Of a stretch of 11,806 nt of DNA, positions 1-5,887 are shown in pieces. The notes under the pieces were generated by a model. The model had not been told where the DNA came from. It ran no database searches and saw only the letters and a list, made by a program, of their open reading frames with translations. Every line of letters starts with the position of its first letter. Positions within the stretch are counted from its first letter, which is position 1. The DNA lies in assembly GCA_031119155.1 (NCBI GenBank), contig JAVHYH010000093.1, positions 1-11,806 of the forward strand. The letters run 5' to 3'. The translations under genes and the position numbers were made by a program. This DNA comes from Brevundimonas sp. GTDB taxonomy: Bacteria > Pseudomonadota > Alphaproteobacteria > Caulobacterales > Caulobacteraceae.

Positions 1-2
1 AG

Positions 3-464
3 TCGGCCATCGGCATGGGCTCGATGCTGTGGGCCGGGATCGGCGACACCATCCGCGTGTCGTTGGCCGCCGATCCGGTCGAGGAGATCAAGGTCGGGTT
101 CGACATCCTGAAGTCGCTGGGCCTGCGTCACCGCGGCGTCAACATCATCGCCTGCCCGTCCTGCGCCCGTCAGGGCTTCAACGTCATCGAGACGGTGGCG
201 GTGCTGGAAGAGAAGCTGGCCCACGTCACCACGCCCATGTCGCTGTCGATCATCGGCTGCGTCGTGAACGGCCCGGGCGAGGCGCTCTACACCGACGTCG
301 GCTTCACCGGCGGCGGCAAGGGCGCGGGCATGGTCTACCTGAACGGCAAGATCGCCCACAAACAGGCCAACGACGGCATGATCGAGGAGATCGTCGCCCA
401 GGTCGAAGCCAAGGCCGCTGAGCTGGACGCGGCGCGGGCGGCTGAGAAGGTCGCTGCTGAATAG
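3..464 (+). CDS. ispG: 4-hydroxy-3-methylbut-2-enyl diphosphate synthase (flavodoxin), C-terminal part
   Basis: This is the 3' end of ispG (gcpE); the reading frame is open from position 3 and the start lies left of the window. IspG is the cytosolic [4Fe-4S] enzyme that reductively opens MEcPP to HMBPP in the MEP isoprenoid pathway. The visible part is the iron-sulfur domain: a CPSC motif (Cys codons 153-155 and 162-164) and the third Cys in GCVVNGPGE (codon 258-260) are the expected cluster ligands, with the conserved Glu after NGPG. The preceding stretch with MLWAGIGDTIRVSL is also typical of the family. The tail after about position 400 is an alanine- and glutamate-rich extension common in alphaproteobacterial versions. 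No terminator is visible before the next gene. Identity is very secure; only the N-terminal barrel is missing, because of the window edge. Confidence 0.96.
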   Translation, partial: SAIGMGSMLWAGIGDTIRVSLAADPVEEIKVGFDILKSLGLRHRGVNIIACPSCARQGFNVIETVAVLEEKLAHVTTPMSLSIIGCVVNGPGEALYTDVGFTGGGKGAGMVYLNGKIAHKQANDGMIEEIVAQVEAKAAELDAARAAEKVAAE

Positions 465-499
465 TTGCGGCGGGGTTCCCGGAGGCGCATGATCCCGGC

Positions 500-682
500 A
501 TGGCCAAGCTCGATCCCATCGTTTCGGAGTTCGCCACGACCGAAGAGGCCGAGGCCCACGATCTCTGGTTTCGTGCCAAGGTCGCCGCGGCCCTGACCAA
601 CTCCTCGCCCGGCATCCCACACGAAGACGTGGTTCGTCGCGTGAAGGCGACGATTGAGCGGAATCGCAAGAAACAGGCCTGA
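500..682 (+). CDS. PaaA2-like antitoxin of a ParE-type toxin-antitoxin pair
   Basis: A 60-residue charged protein. Its core (VSEFATTEEAEAHDLWFRAKV, then PGIPHEDVVRRV and a basic tail ending RKKQA) closely follows what I know of the PaaA2 antitoxin family (ParE-associated antitoxin, sometimes annotated as stability determinant or RelB-like). In that family a mostly unfolded antitoxin with two helices wraps its cognate ParE2-type toxin. The gene ends in TGATG, so its stop overlaps the toxin start by one base, the usual antitoxin-first translational coupling. A GGAGG lies about 15 nt upstream of the ATG, further than usual. The third partner of the E. coli paaR-paaA-parE module, a PaaR repressor, is not present: ispG is directly upstream. 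The antitoxin frame is intact although the toxin is broken. Confidence 0.82.
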   Translation: MAKLDPIVSEFATTEEAEAHDLWFRAKVAAALTNSSPGIPHEDVVRRVKATIERNRKKQA

Positions 683-965
683 TGCTCCCGGTCGTCTGGA
701 GTGAGGAGGCCTTCGGCGATGTCGACGCCATCGCTGAATACATTTCCCGCGACAACCCGAATGCGGCGGACCGCATCGTCAACCGTCTCTTCGAGGCCGC
801 TGCGACTTTGGGAGCGCATCCGACCTGTATCGCCCTGGCCGGGTCATCGGCACGAGGGAACTGGTCGTCCTTCCCAACTACATTCCGGTCTACCGCGTCG
901 GTGGTGACGACGTCCGCATTCTGGCGGTCGTGCATGCCAGTCGTCGGTATCCGTCCGTCGCATAA
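682..965 (+). pseudogene. ParE/RelE-superfamily toxin, interrupted by a -1 frameshift
   Basis: The first 47 codons read as a ParE toxin (PVVWSEEAFGDVDAIAEYIS, then DNPNAADRIVNRLFEAA and LGAHP). From about position 822 that frame turns to nonsense and would stop at 969. The expected C-terminal half is present in another frame: codons from 825 read LYRPGRVIGTRELVVLPNY, then IPVYRV and ILAVVHASRRYPSV, stopping with TAA at 963-965. Restoring one G in the CCG-ACC stretch near 819-824 gives HPDLYRPGRV and a normal-length toxin of about 95 residues. ParE toxins poison DNA gyrase. As read, this one lacks the C-terminal strands and conserved arginines and should be inactive. The antitoxin upstream is whole, so the change would be tolerated. 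A sequencing or assembly error is the main alternative to true decay. Confidence 0.85.
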
Positions 966-995
966 ATGACCGTGGGCGTAAGCGCATGGCTACTG

Positions 996-1022
996 TTGCG
1001 CCTCGTCGCGCTGCGCTAGTCA
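996..1022 (+). promoter_or_regulatory. Candidate Caulobacter-type promoter for the hydrolase gene
   Basis: TTGCGCC (996-1002), a 12-nt spacer, then GCTAGTCA (1015-1022) resembles the Caulobacter pattern TTGACGS-N10-14-GCTANAWC. It lies about 28 bp before the ATG at 1050, with a GGGGGAG ribosome-binding site between. The match was made by eye; the -35 is imperfect. Confidence 0.4.
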
Positions 1023-1049
1023 GGCGAAGTATCCTTTGGGGGGAGTTCC

Positions 1050-1916
1050 ATGATCCGTCGCACCGCAGCCGCGTTCGTTCTCGCGCTTTCGCTGGGGAGC
1101 GTCGCGGCGCTTCCGGCCCTGGCCCAGCAGGCTCCTGCGACGGCCGCGACCGCCTCCGCCGCCACCCATGTGTCCCTGTCCGCGCCGGACGGCCGCGCCA
1201 TCGACGTCAGCGTCTGGCAGGCGGAGAATGAGCAGGCGGTGATCCTGTTCGGCCACGGCTGGGGCAGCGATCCGGCCCGTTATCACCGCATCATCGACTA
1301 CTGGGTCGCCCACGGCTTCACGGTCGTCGCGCCGATGCACACCGATTCCATGCTGCACCCGGACCGCGCCTCGGCCACGCCGCAGACCATCTTCCTGACC
1401 CGCATCGTCGATCTGGCGGTGGTGCGCGGCTATGTGAAGGCCAGCCATCCCGGCAAGCCGCTGATCGCCGCCGGCCACTCGTTCGGTTCGCTCAACGCCC
1501 TGATGGAGGCCGGCGCCGTCACGGCCGCCGGGCCGCAGGCCGATCCGGATGTGAAGGTCGTCGTCGCCCTCTCGTCGCCGGGCGTGATCCCGAACATCGT
1601 CACGCCGTCCACCTTCGCCACGGTGAGCACGCCGGTCCTGATGGTGACCGGCGACGCCGATCTGGTGCCGGGCTTCGTCACCGATGCTCGCGACCACCGC
1701 GCATCCTTCGACAACAGCCCCGCCGGCGACAAGATGCTGCTGACCTTCGCGGGCGGCGACCACAGCCTGATCGGCAATGCCGACGCCGCCGACTTCGCCC
1801 TGATCGCGGAGACGACGACCGACTTCATGCGCGCCCACGCCCTGAACGATGCGGCGGCGCAGGCGCGCCTGAACGCCCTGACCGCGCCCGAGGGCGTCGC
1901 CATCGAGCGCCGCTGA
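1050..1916 (+). CDS. Exported alpha/beta hydrolase
   Basis: A 288-residue serine hydrolase with an N-terminal signal peptide (basic MIRR, hydrophobic core, cleavage likely after ALA near residue 25), so it should act in the periplasm or outside the cell. The fold markers are in order: HGWG near residues 69-72 (oxyanion hole), the nucleophile elbow GHSFG at 142-146 with Ser144, an acidic residue in GDADLVPG (Asp202 or Asp204) and the catalytic His238 in GGDHS. The overall plan resembles dienelactone-hydrolase or chlorophyllase-like lipases and esterases, but no residue tells the substrate. The start is supported by a strong GGGGGAG 6 nt upstream. It ends one base before the glutathione S-transferase ATG, so the two are probably one operon. 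Fold certain, substrate unknown. Confidence 0.85.
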   Translation: MIRRTAAAFVLALSLGSVAALPALAQQAPATAATASAATHVSLSAPDGRAIDVSVWQAENEQAVILFGHGWGSDPARYHRIIDYWVAHGFTVVAPMHTDSMLHPDRASATPQTIFLTRIVDLAVVRGYVKASHPGKPLIAAGHSFGSLNALMEAGAVTAAGPQADPDVKVVVALSSPGVIPNIVTPSTFATVSTPVLMVTGDADLVPGFVTDARDHRASFDNSPAGDKMLLTFAGGDHSLIGNADAADFALIAETTTDFMRAHALNDAAAQARLNALTAPEGVAIERR

Positions 1917-1917
1917 G

Positions 1918-2511
1918 ATGATGAAGCTCTACATCACCACGCCGTCGCCCTTCGCCCGCAAATGCCGGATCGTCGCGCGTGAGAAGGGGGTGGCGGTCGA
2001 GGAGATCGTGGTCGATCCCTACGCCAACGCCGCCGAGCTGCTGGCCGCCAATCCGCTGGTGCAGGTGCCGTCGCTGATCGCCGAGGATGGCCTGCCGATC
2101 AACGACAGTCCGATCATTTGCGAGTATCTGGACATGGTGGGCTCCGGCCCGCGCCTGACGCCGGAGAGCGGCCCGGACCGGCTGCGCGTGCGCCGCATCG
2201 AGGCCACGGCCGACGGCCTGCTGGAGATGGGCGTGAAGCTGGTGCTGGAGAAGCGTCGTCACGAGAGCGAGCGGTCGCCGTCCTGGATGGAGCGCTGGTC
2301 CACCCACATGCACCGCGCGCTCGATGCGCTGGAGGCCGCCGACCTGTCGGCGGACGATTTCCACATCGGTACGCTGACCGCCGGCGTCGCGGTCACCTGG
2401 ATCAGCTTCCGCCATCCGGACTTCGACTGGCAGACGGGTCGCCCGCGTCTGGTCGCGCTTCAGGCGGCGCTGGAGGCGAGGGCGAGTTTCGCGGAAACCC
2501 GCCCCGCCTGA
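1918..2511 (+). CDS. Glutathione S-transferase family protein
   Basis: A 197-residue cytosolic protein with the two-domain GST plan. The N-terminal thioredoxin-like domain (1 to about 75) shows MKLYITTPSPFARKCRI, where Ser10 in the SPFARK motif is the likely catalytic or glutathione-activating residue, the cis-proline motif QVPSL at 49-53, and the glutathione-binding NDSPIICEYLD at 62-72. The C-terminal part is helical, as expected. These enzymes conjugate glutathione to electrophiles or reduce peroxides; the subgroup and substrate cannot be told from sequence. Two ATG codons sit side by side at 1918 and 1921. The gene follows the hydrolase by one base and converges on a lipoprotein gene with only 4 bp between the stops, so no separate terminator fits between them. 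Confidence 0.88.
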   Translation: MMKLYITTPSPFARKCRIVAREKGVAVEEIVVDPYANAAELLAANPLVQVPSLIAEDGLPINDSPIICEYLDMVGSGPRLTPESGPDRLRVRRIEATADGLLEMGVKLVLEKRRHESERSPSWMERWSTHMHRALDALEAADLSADDFHIGTLTAGVAVTWISFRHPDFDWQTGRPRLVALQAALEARASFAETRPA

Positions 2512-2515
2512 TCGC

Positions 2516-3004
2516 TCAGGAACCGGCGCCGAACGCCTGTTTGCAGAGCTCCTCGCCGAAGGCGTCGCTCATCTGTTCCTCGGCCTGGGCCATCAGGGCG
2601 ATGCCGACCAGACCGCCGGCGGTGAACACGCGGCGGATCAGATATTCGCCGACCAGATTGCCGGAGCTGTCCTTCAGGCGGGCGATGCCGGCGATGCTGT
2701 TCTGGTCGCTGATCAGCCAGGTCATCGCCGCATTGGCCCGGTCGAAGGTGTCCAGCGAAATCTCGAGCGTCAGCGGCTGCTGACCGGTCGCGCAGGCGTT
2801 CAGGGCGGTCTGGACGCGCGACTCGAAGACCTGTTCGAACTCGGCGCTGACACCGCGCTCGGGAATGTTGTCGACATTCACGGTCACGACCCGCGCGCCC
2901 GTCCGCAGGGCCTGGGGCAGCGGCTGGATCGGCGCGCTGCCGGAGCCGCTCGCACAGGCGGTGAGCATCATCGCGCCAGCCAGCGCGAGCAGTTGGTTCT
3001 TCAT
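2516..3004 (-). CDS. Putative lipoprotein, function unknown
   Basis: A 162-residue protein starting at the ATG at 3004. An in-frame ATG seven codons upstream exists, but the chosen start follows a GGGGGAA ribosome-binding site and gives a clean lipoprotein signal: MKNQLLALAGAMMLTAC with lipobox LTAC and Cys17 as the lipidated residue. The mature part has an AEFEQVFESRVQTAL helix, then alternating strand patterns (PLTLEISLDTF and GIARLKDSSGNLVGEYLIRR) and a C-terminal helix; Cys71 and Cys154 could form a disulfide. I do not recognise a named domain. It is transcribed divergently from the lipoprotein gene at 3264, and the two share a pattern (helix, PLT-beta strand, then a domain for a basic residue pair), hinting at distant paralogy. 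The cell site should be the inner or outer membrane, facing the periplasm. Confidence 0.75.
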   Translation of the reverse strand: MKNQLLALAGAMMLTACASGSGSAPIQPLPQALRTGARVVTVNVDNIPERGVSAEFEQVFESRVQTALNACATGQQPLTLEISLDTFDRANAAMTWLISDQNSIAGIARLKDSSGNLVGEYLIRRVFTAGGLVGIALMAQAEEQMSDAFGEELCKQAFGAGS

Positions 3005-3029
3005 GGAAATTCCCCCGAAAATCACTGCT

Positions 3030-3059
3030 CGTGTAGCCGGGTTCCGCCGGGCGCCGCAA
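3030..3059 (-). promoter_or_regulatory. Candidate promoter for the reverse-strand lipoprotein
   Basis: On the reverse strand TTGCGGC (3059-3053), a 15-nt spacer and GCTACACG (3037-3030) approximate the Caulobacter TTGACGS/GCTANAWC pattern. The -10-like box is about 26 bp before the ATG at 3004, leaving a short leader with its ribosome-binding site. The spacer is one base longer than the usual range. Confidence 0.35.
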
Positions 3060-3075
3060 GCCTCACTTTGGGCGA

Positions 3076-3104
3076 TTGACGCTCGTCAAACGCGGTGCGA
3101 CTTT
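3076..3104 (+). promoter_or_regulatory. Palindrome TTGACG-CT-CGTCAA with promoter-like spacing
   Basis: A perfect inverted repeat, TTGACG-CT-CGTCAA, spans 3076-3089 between two divergent lipoprotein genes. Its left arm plus the next base gives TTGACGC, an exact match to the Caulobacter -35 element. A 14-nt spacer leads to GCGACTTT (3097-3104), a poor match to the -10 box. It may be the promoter of the gene at 3264, an operator, or both. Confidence 0.35.
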
Positions 3105-3133
3105 GCTGTTCAGGGCGCGCCGGGGGGCGGTCC

Positions 3134-3187
3134 GGATCGGGGGCGATCCAGGTTTGCGCAAGGGAGTTCCGGATCGCCGAAGGCGAT
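3134..3187 (+). other. Two small hairpins in the leader of the 3264 lipoprotein gene
   Basis: GGATCG-GGGG-CGATCC (3134-3149) and ATCGCC-GAA-GGCGAT (3173-3187) are perfect 6-bp stems about 24 nt apart. Both contain the string GGATCG or its complement, so alternative pairing between them is possible. They lie in what would be a leader of about 150 nt if transcription starts near 3110. Function is unknown and the stems are short. Confidence 0.3.
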
Positions 3188-3263
3188 GCAGAGCCCCCGC
3201 GTTTTGTCCCTGTCTGCGCCTCCTGGGGATGCCCGTTTTCGGTCAACTCACCCAGGATATCCG

Positions 3264-3809
3264 ATGTCTTTGTCCAGCCTGTCCCGTCGCCTCGCCCCGG
3301 TTGTCGCCATCACCGCCCTGATGGGTCTGGCCGCCTGCGCCACGCCGTCGCGCCCTGAAGCCATGATCCTGACCGCCACCGACGGTCTGGTCGCCGCCCC
3401 TGGCGATGTGGGCTACCACTCGGTGCGTTCGGTGACCGCCGTCGGCGGCAGCGAAACCGATCCGATGTGGGCGTCGCAGGTCTCCAACGAGGCGCTGCAA
3501 ACCGCTGTGCAGGAATCGCTGGCCGCGGCCGGCTACATCGGTGAGGAAGGTCGCCCGCTGACCGTGCAGGTCGCCCTGATGGGCCTCGACCAGCCGGCCA
3601 TGGGCTTCGACATGACCGTCACCAGCCGTGTTCGCTATACCGTCAGCCGCGACGGCCAGGCCATCTTCAACGAGACCATCCAGGCCTCGGGCACCGCCAA
3701 GATGGGTGACGCCTTCGCCGGCGTCGAGCGTCTGCGGATGGCCAACGAGAAGTCGATCCAGGAGAACATCAAGGCCTTCCTGACCCGCTTCCGCGCCGGC
3801 GCGCGCTGA
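3264..3809 (+). CDS. Putative lipoprotein, function unknown
   Basis: A 181-residue protein with a lipoprotein signal (SRRLAPVVAITALMGLAAC), lipobox LAAC and Cys25 as the first mature residue. The start at 3264 is preceded by AGGA 6 nt upstream; a longer in-frame reading exists upstream but would bury the signal peptide. The mature part shows WASQVSNEALQTAVQESLAAAGY (helix), PLTVQVALMGLD (strand), VTSRVRYTVSRDGQAIFNETI (paired strands) and a C-terminal helix. The order resembles small periplasmic lipoproteins of unknown role, and broadly resembles the divergent neighbour at 2516-3004. I cannot assign a domain. A strong intrinsic terminator follows 23 bp after the stop, so the gene is probably a single-gene transcript. 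Confidence 0.78.
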   Translation: MSLSSLSRRLAPVVAITALMGLAACATPSRPEAMILTATDGLVAAPGDVGYHSVRSVTAVGGSETDPMWASQVSNEALQTAVQESLAAAGYIGEEGRPLTVQVALMGLDQPAMGFDMTVTSRVRYTVSRDGQAIFNETIQASGTAKMGDAFAGVERLRMANEKSIQENIKAFLTRFRAGAR

Positions 3810-3832
3810 TCCATCCTTCTCGCGAGAGACTG

Positions 3833-3864
3833 AAGCGGGGCTGCCTCCGGGCGGCCCCGCTTTT
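3833..3864 (+). terminator. Intrinsic terminator
   Basis: AAGCGGGGC at 3833-3841 pairs perfectly with GCCCCGCTT at 3854-3862. The stem continues inward through a T-G wobble and GCC/GGC, closing on a TCCG tetraloop (3846-3849), for 13 pairs in all. TTTT at 3861-3864 follows. It ends the lipoprotein gene at 3264. The reverse-strand transporter gene converges on it and could also use the stem, but with a weaker T tract on that strand. Confidence 0.9.
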
Positions 3865-3872
3865 CGTTGGGG

Positions 3873-4652
3873 CTACGGGATCACATCGAACAGCTGCAGC
3901 GCCTGGAAACCGGCCAGCAGGATGATCAGGCCGCCGACCACGAAGGTCAGGGTGCGGGTCGGCACGGTCTTGGCGATCCAGCCGGCGAAGGGGGCGGCGA
4001 TCAGGCCGCCGACGATCAGGCCGCCGACCGCCGCGGCGTGATCCTGCAGGGCGCCGGCGTCTTCCCAGTGGCCGGTGACCAGCGCCCAGACGAAGGTGGC
4101 CGAGATGGCCACGGTGACGAAGAACTCCGCCGCATTGACCGTGCCGATGGCCCGGCGCGGATCCTTGCCGGCGCCGACCAGGGCGGTGGTCGCGGTCGGG
4201 CCCCAGCCGCCCCCGCCGATGGCGTCCATAAAGCCGCCGATCAGTCCCAGCGGCGCGCCCCAGAAACCGGGAATGTTGCGGGGCTGGCTGTCCCGGAACC
4301 CGCGCAGCACGATCCAGATGCCCAGGATCGTCAGATAGGCGAGGATGAAGGGCTTGATGACGTCGCCGTCTATGCCTGCCAGCACATAGGCCCCCAGCGC
4401 GCCGCCGATCACGCCGGCGATGACCAGCGGGACCCACAGGCTCCAGGTGACGTTCTTGTGCAGGATGTGGGAACTGGCCGAGGCCCCGGTGGTGAAGACC
4501 TCCGCCGCATGGACGGTCGCCGAGGCTGTCGCGGGCGGCACGCCGACGGCCAGCAGCACGGTGTTCGACACCACGCCGTAGGCCATGCCCAGCGACCCGT
4601 CGACCGCCTGCGCCAGCAGCCCCACCATCAGAAACAGCAGGAAGGTTTCCAT
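3873..4652 (-). CDS. TSUP family (sulfite exporter TauE/SafE) membrane protein
   Basis: A 259-residue, strongly hydrophobic protein with about eight membrane segments. The internal duplication typical of the TSUP (TauE/SafE) family is visible: AQAVDGSLGMAYG (14-26) matches GGFMDAIGGGGWGPTAT (139-155), and TVHAAEVFTT (46-55) matches TVNAAEFFVT (171-180). Family members move sulfite, sulfoacetate, thiosulfate or related sulfur and organic anions across the inner membrane; the substrate cannot be read from sequence and no sulfur-metabolism gene lies nearby. The ATG at 4652 has only a weak GGGG ribosome-binding site 8 nt upstream. Its stop lies 9 bp beyond the shared terminator, so it converges on the lipoprotein gene. 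Confidence 0.88.
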   Translation of the reverse strand: METFLLFLMVGLLAQAVDGSLGMAYGVVSNTVLLAVGVPPATASATVHAAEVFTTGASASSHILHKNVTWSLWVPLVIAGVIGGALGAYVLAGIDGDVIKPFILAYLTILGIWIVLRGFRDSQPRNIPGFWGAPLGLIGGFMDAIGGGGWGPTATTALVGAGKDPRRAIGTVNAAEFFVTVAISATFVWALVTGHWEDAGALQDHAAAVGGLIVGGLIAAPFAGWIAKTVPTRTLTFVVGGLIILLAGFQALQLFDVIP

Positions 4653-4756
4653 GAATGCCCCGTCTGTCGCACCAACAGGCGCCGATCATCGCCCAATGAG
4701 GCCGGACGGCAAAGGTTGCGCCGTTCACGGATGACTGATGCGAATGTGAGCGCGCA

Positions 4757-4786
4757 TCGACACGGCGGGGCGGCCCGCGCTAAAGG
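4757..4786 (+). promoter_or_regulatory. Candidate promoter for prfA
   Basis: TCGACAC (4757-4763), a 15-nt spacer and GCTAAAGG (4779-4786) partly fit the Caulobacter promoter pattern. The -10-like box ends 30 bp before the TTG start of prfA. The 164-bp gap between the divergent transporter and prfA shows nothing else I can name. Confidence 0.35.
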
Positions 4787-4816
4787 CTGCGGCCCAGCCA
4801 CTATCGGATATTCCCC

Positions 4817-5884
4817 TTGCGACTGCCCCAGGCCCGGCTCGATCAGGTGCTCGACCGTTTCCACGAGGTGGAGGCGCGCATGGGCGCGGCCAGCGACGGC
4901 GCCGAGATCGTGCGCCTGTCGAAAGAGCACGCCGAGCTGAAGCCGGTCGCCGACGCCGTGCAGGGGCTGGCGAAGTCCCGCGCCGAGATGGCCGATCTGG
5001 AAGTCATGGCCGAGGATCCGGAGATGGCCGACATGGCCGCCGAGGAGCTTCAGGCGCTGAAGGAGCGCCTGCCCGAGCTGGAGCGCGAGGTCGCCCTGCT
5101 GCTGGCCCCGCGCGACGCGGACGAGAACGCCTCCGCCGTGCTGGAAGTCCGCGCGGGCACCGGCGGCGACGAGGCCGCCATCTTCGCCGGCGATCTGTTC
5201 CGCATGTATTCGCGCTACGCCTCCAACCGCGGCTGGCGGGTCGAGGTCGACAGCGCCACCGAGGGCGACGCCGGCGGCTACAAGGAAATCATCGCCACCG
5301 TCACCGGCGACGGCGTCTTCGGTCGCCTGAAGTTCGAAAGCGGCGTCCACCGGGTCCAGCGCGTTCCGGCGACGGAGACGCAGGGGCGGATCCACACGTC
5401 CGCCGCCACCGTCGCCGTCCTGCCCGAGGTCGAGGATGTCGAGATCGAGATCCACGACAAGGACATCCGCATCGACACCTATCGCTCGTCCGGCTCGGGC
5501 GGCCAGCACGTCAACAAGACCGACTCGGCCGTGCGCATCACCCACTTCCCCTCGGGCATCGTGGTGACCTCGTCGGAGAAGTCGCAGCATGTGAACCGCG
5601 ACAAGGCGATGAAGAACCTGCGCGTCCGCCTGTACGACATGCAGCGCCAGATGAAGGATCAGGCCCGCTCGGACGCCCGCAAGTCGCAGGTCGGCTCGGG
5701 CGACCGGTCGGAGCGCATCCGCACCTACAACTATCCGCAGGGCCGGGTCAGCGACCACCGCATCAACCTGACCCTGCACAGCCTGCCCCAGATCATGGAA
5801 GGCGACATCGATCCGTTGCTGAACGCCCTGATCGCCGAGGACCAGGCCGCGCGTCTGGCCGATCTGGAAGCCGAGTTCGGCTGA
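4817..5884 (+). CDS. prfA: Peptide chain release factor 1
   Basis: Release factor RF1 (355 residues; the E. coli protein has 360) reads UAA and UAG in the ribosomal A site and triggers release of the finished protein. The N-terminal helical domain covers about residues 1-105. The class-defining stop-codon tripeptide PAT (PxT type, 184-186) sits in RVPATETQGRIHTSA, and the catalytic GGQ is at 228-230 in SSGSGGQHVNKTDSA. The GDRSERIRTYNYPQGRVSDHRINLTL block is also classic. The start is TTG at 4817: an in-frame TAA at 4781 limits extension and no ATG or GTG lies between, so TTG (or CTG at 4823) must be used. Q230 is the substrate of the PrmC encoded at 7749. The stop lies 3 bp from the convergent yihY-like gene. 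Confidence 0.97.
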   Translation: MRLPQARLDQVLDRFHEVEARMGAASDGAEIVRLSKEHAELKPVADAVQGLAKSRAEMADLEVMAEDPEMADMAAEELQALKERLPELEREVALLLAPRDADENASAVLEVRAGTGGDEAAIFAGDLFRMYSRYASNRGWRVEVDSATEGDAGGYKEIIATVTGDGVFGRLKFESGVHRVQRVPATETQGRIHTSAATVAVLPEVEDVEIEIHDKDIRIDTYRSSGSGGQHVNKTDSAVRITHFPSGIVVTSSEKSQHVNRDKAMKNLRVRLYDMQRQMKDQARSDARKSQVGSGDRSERIRTYNYPQGRVSDHRINLTLHSLPQIMEGDIDPLLNALIAEDQAARLADLEAEFG

Positions 5885-5887
5885 GCC

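Noticed and set aside
4628..5779. A 383-codon reverse-strand open frame over prfA
   Set aside because: Antisense to a certain gene, with a composition typical of shadows.
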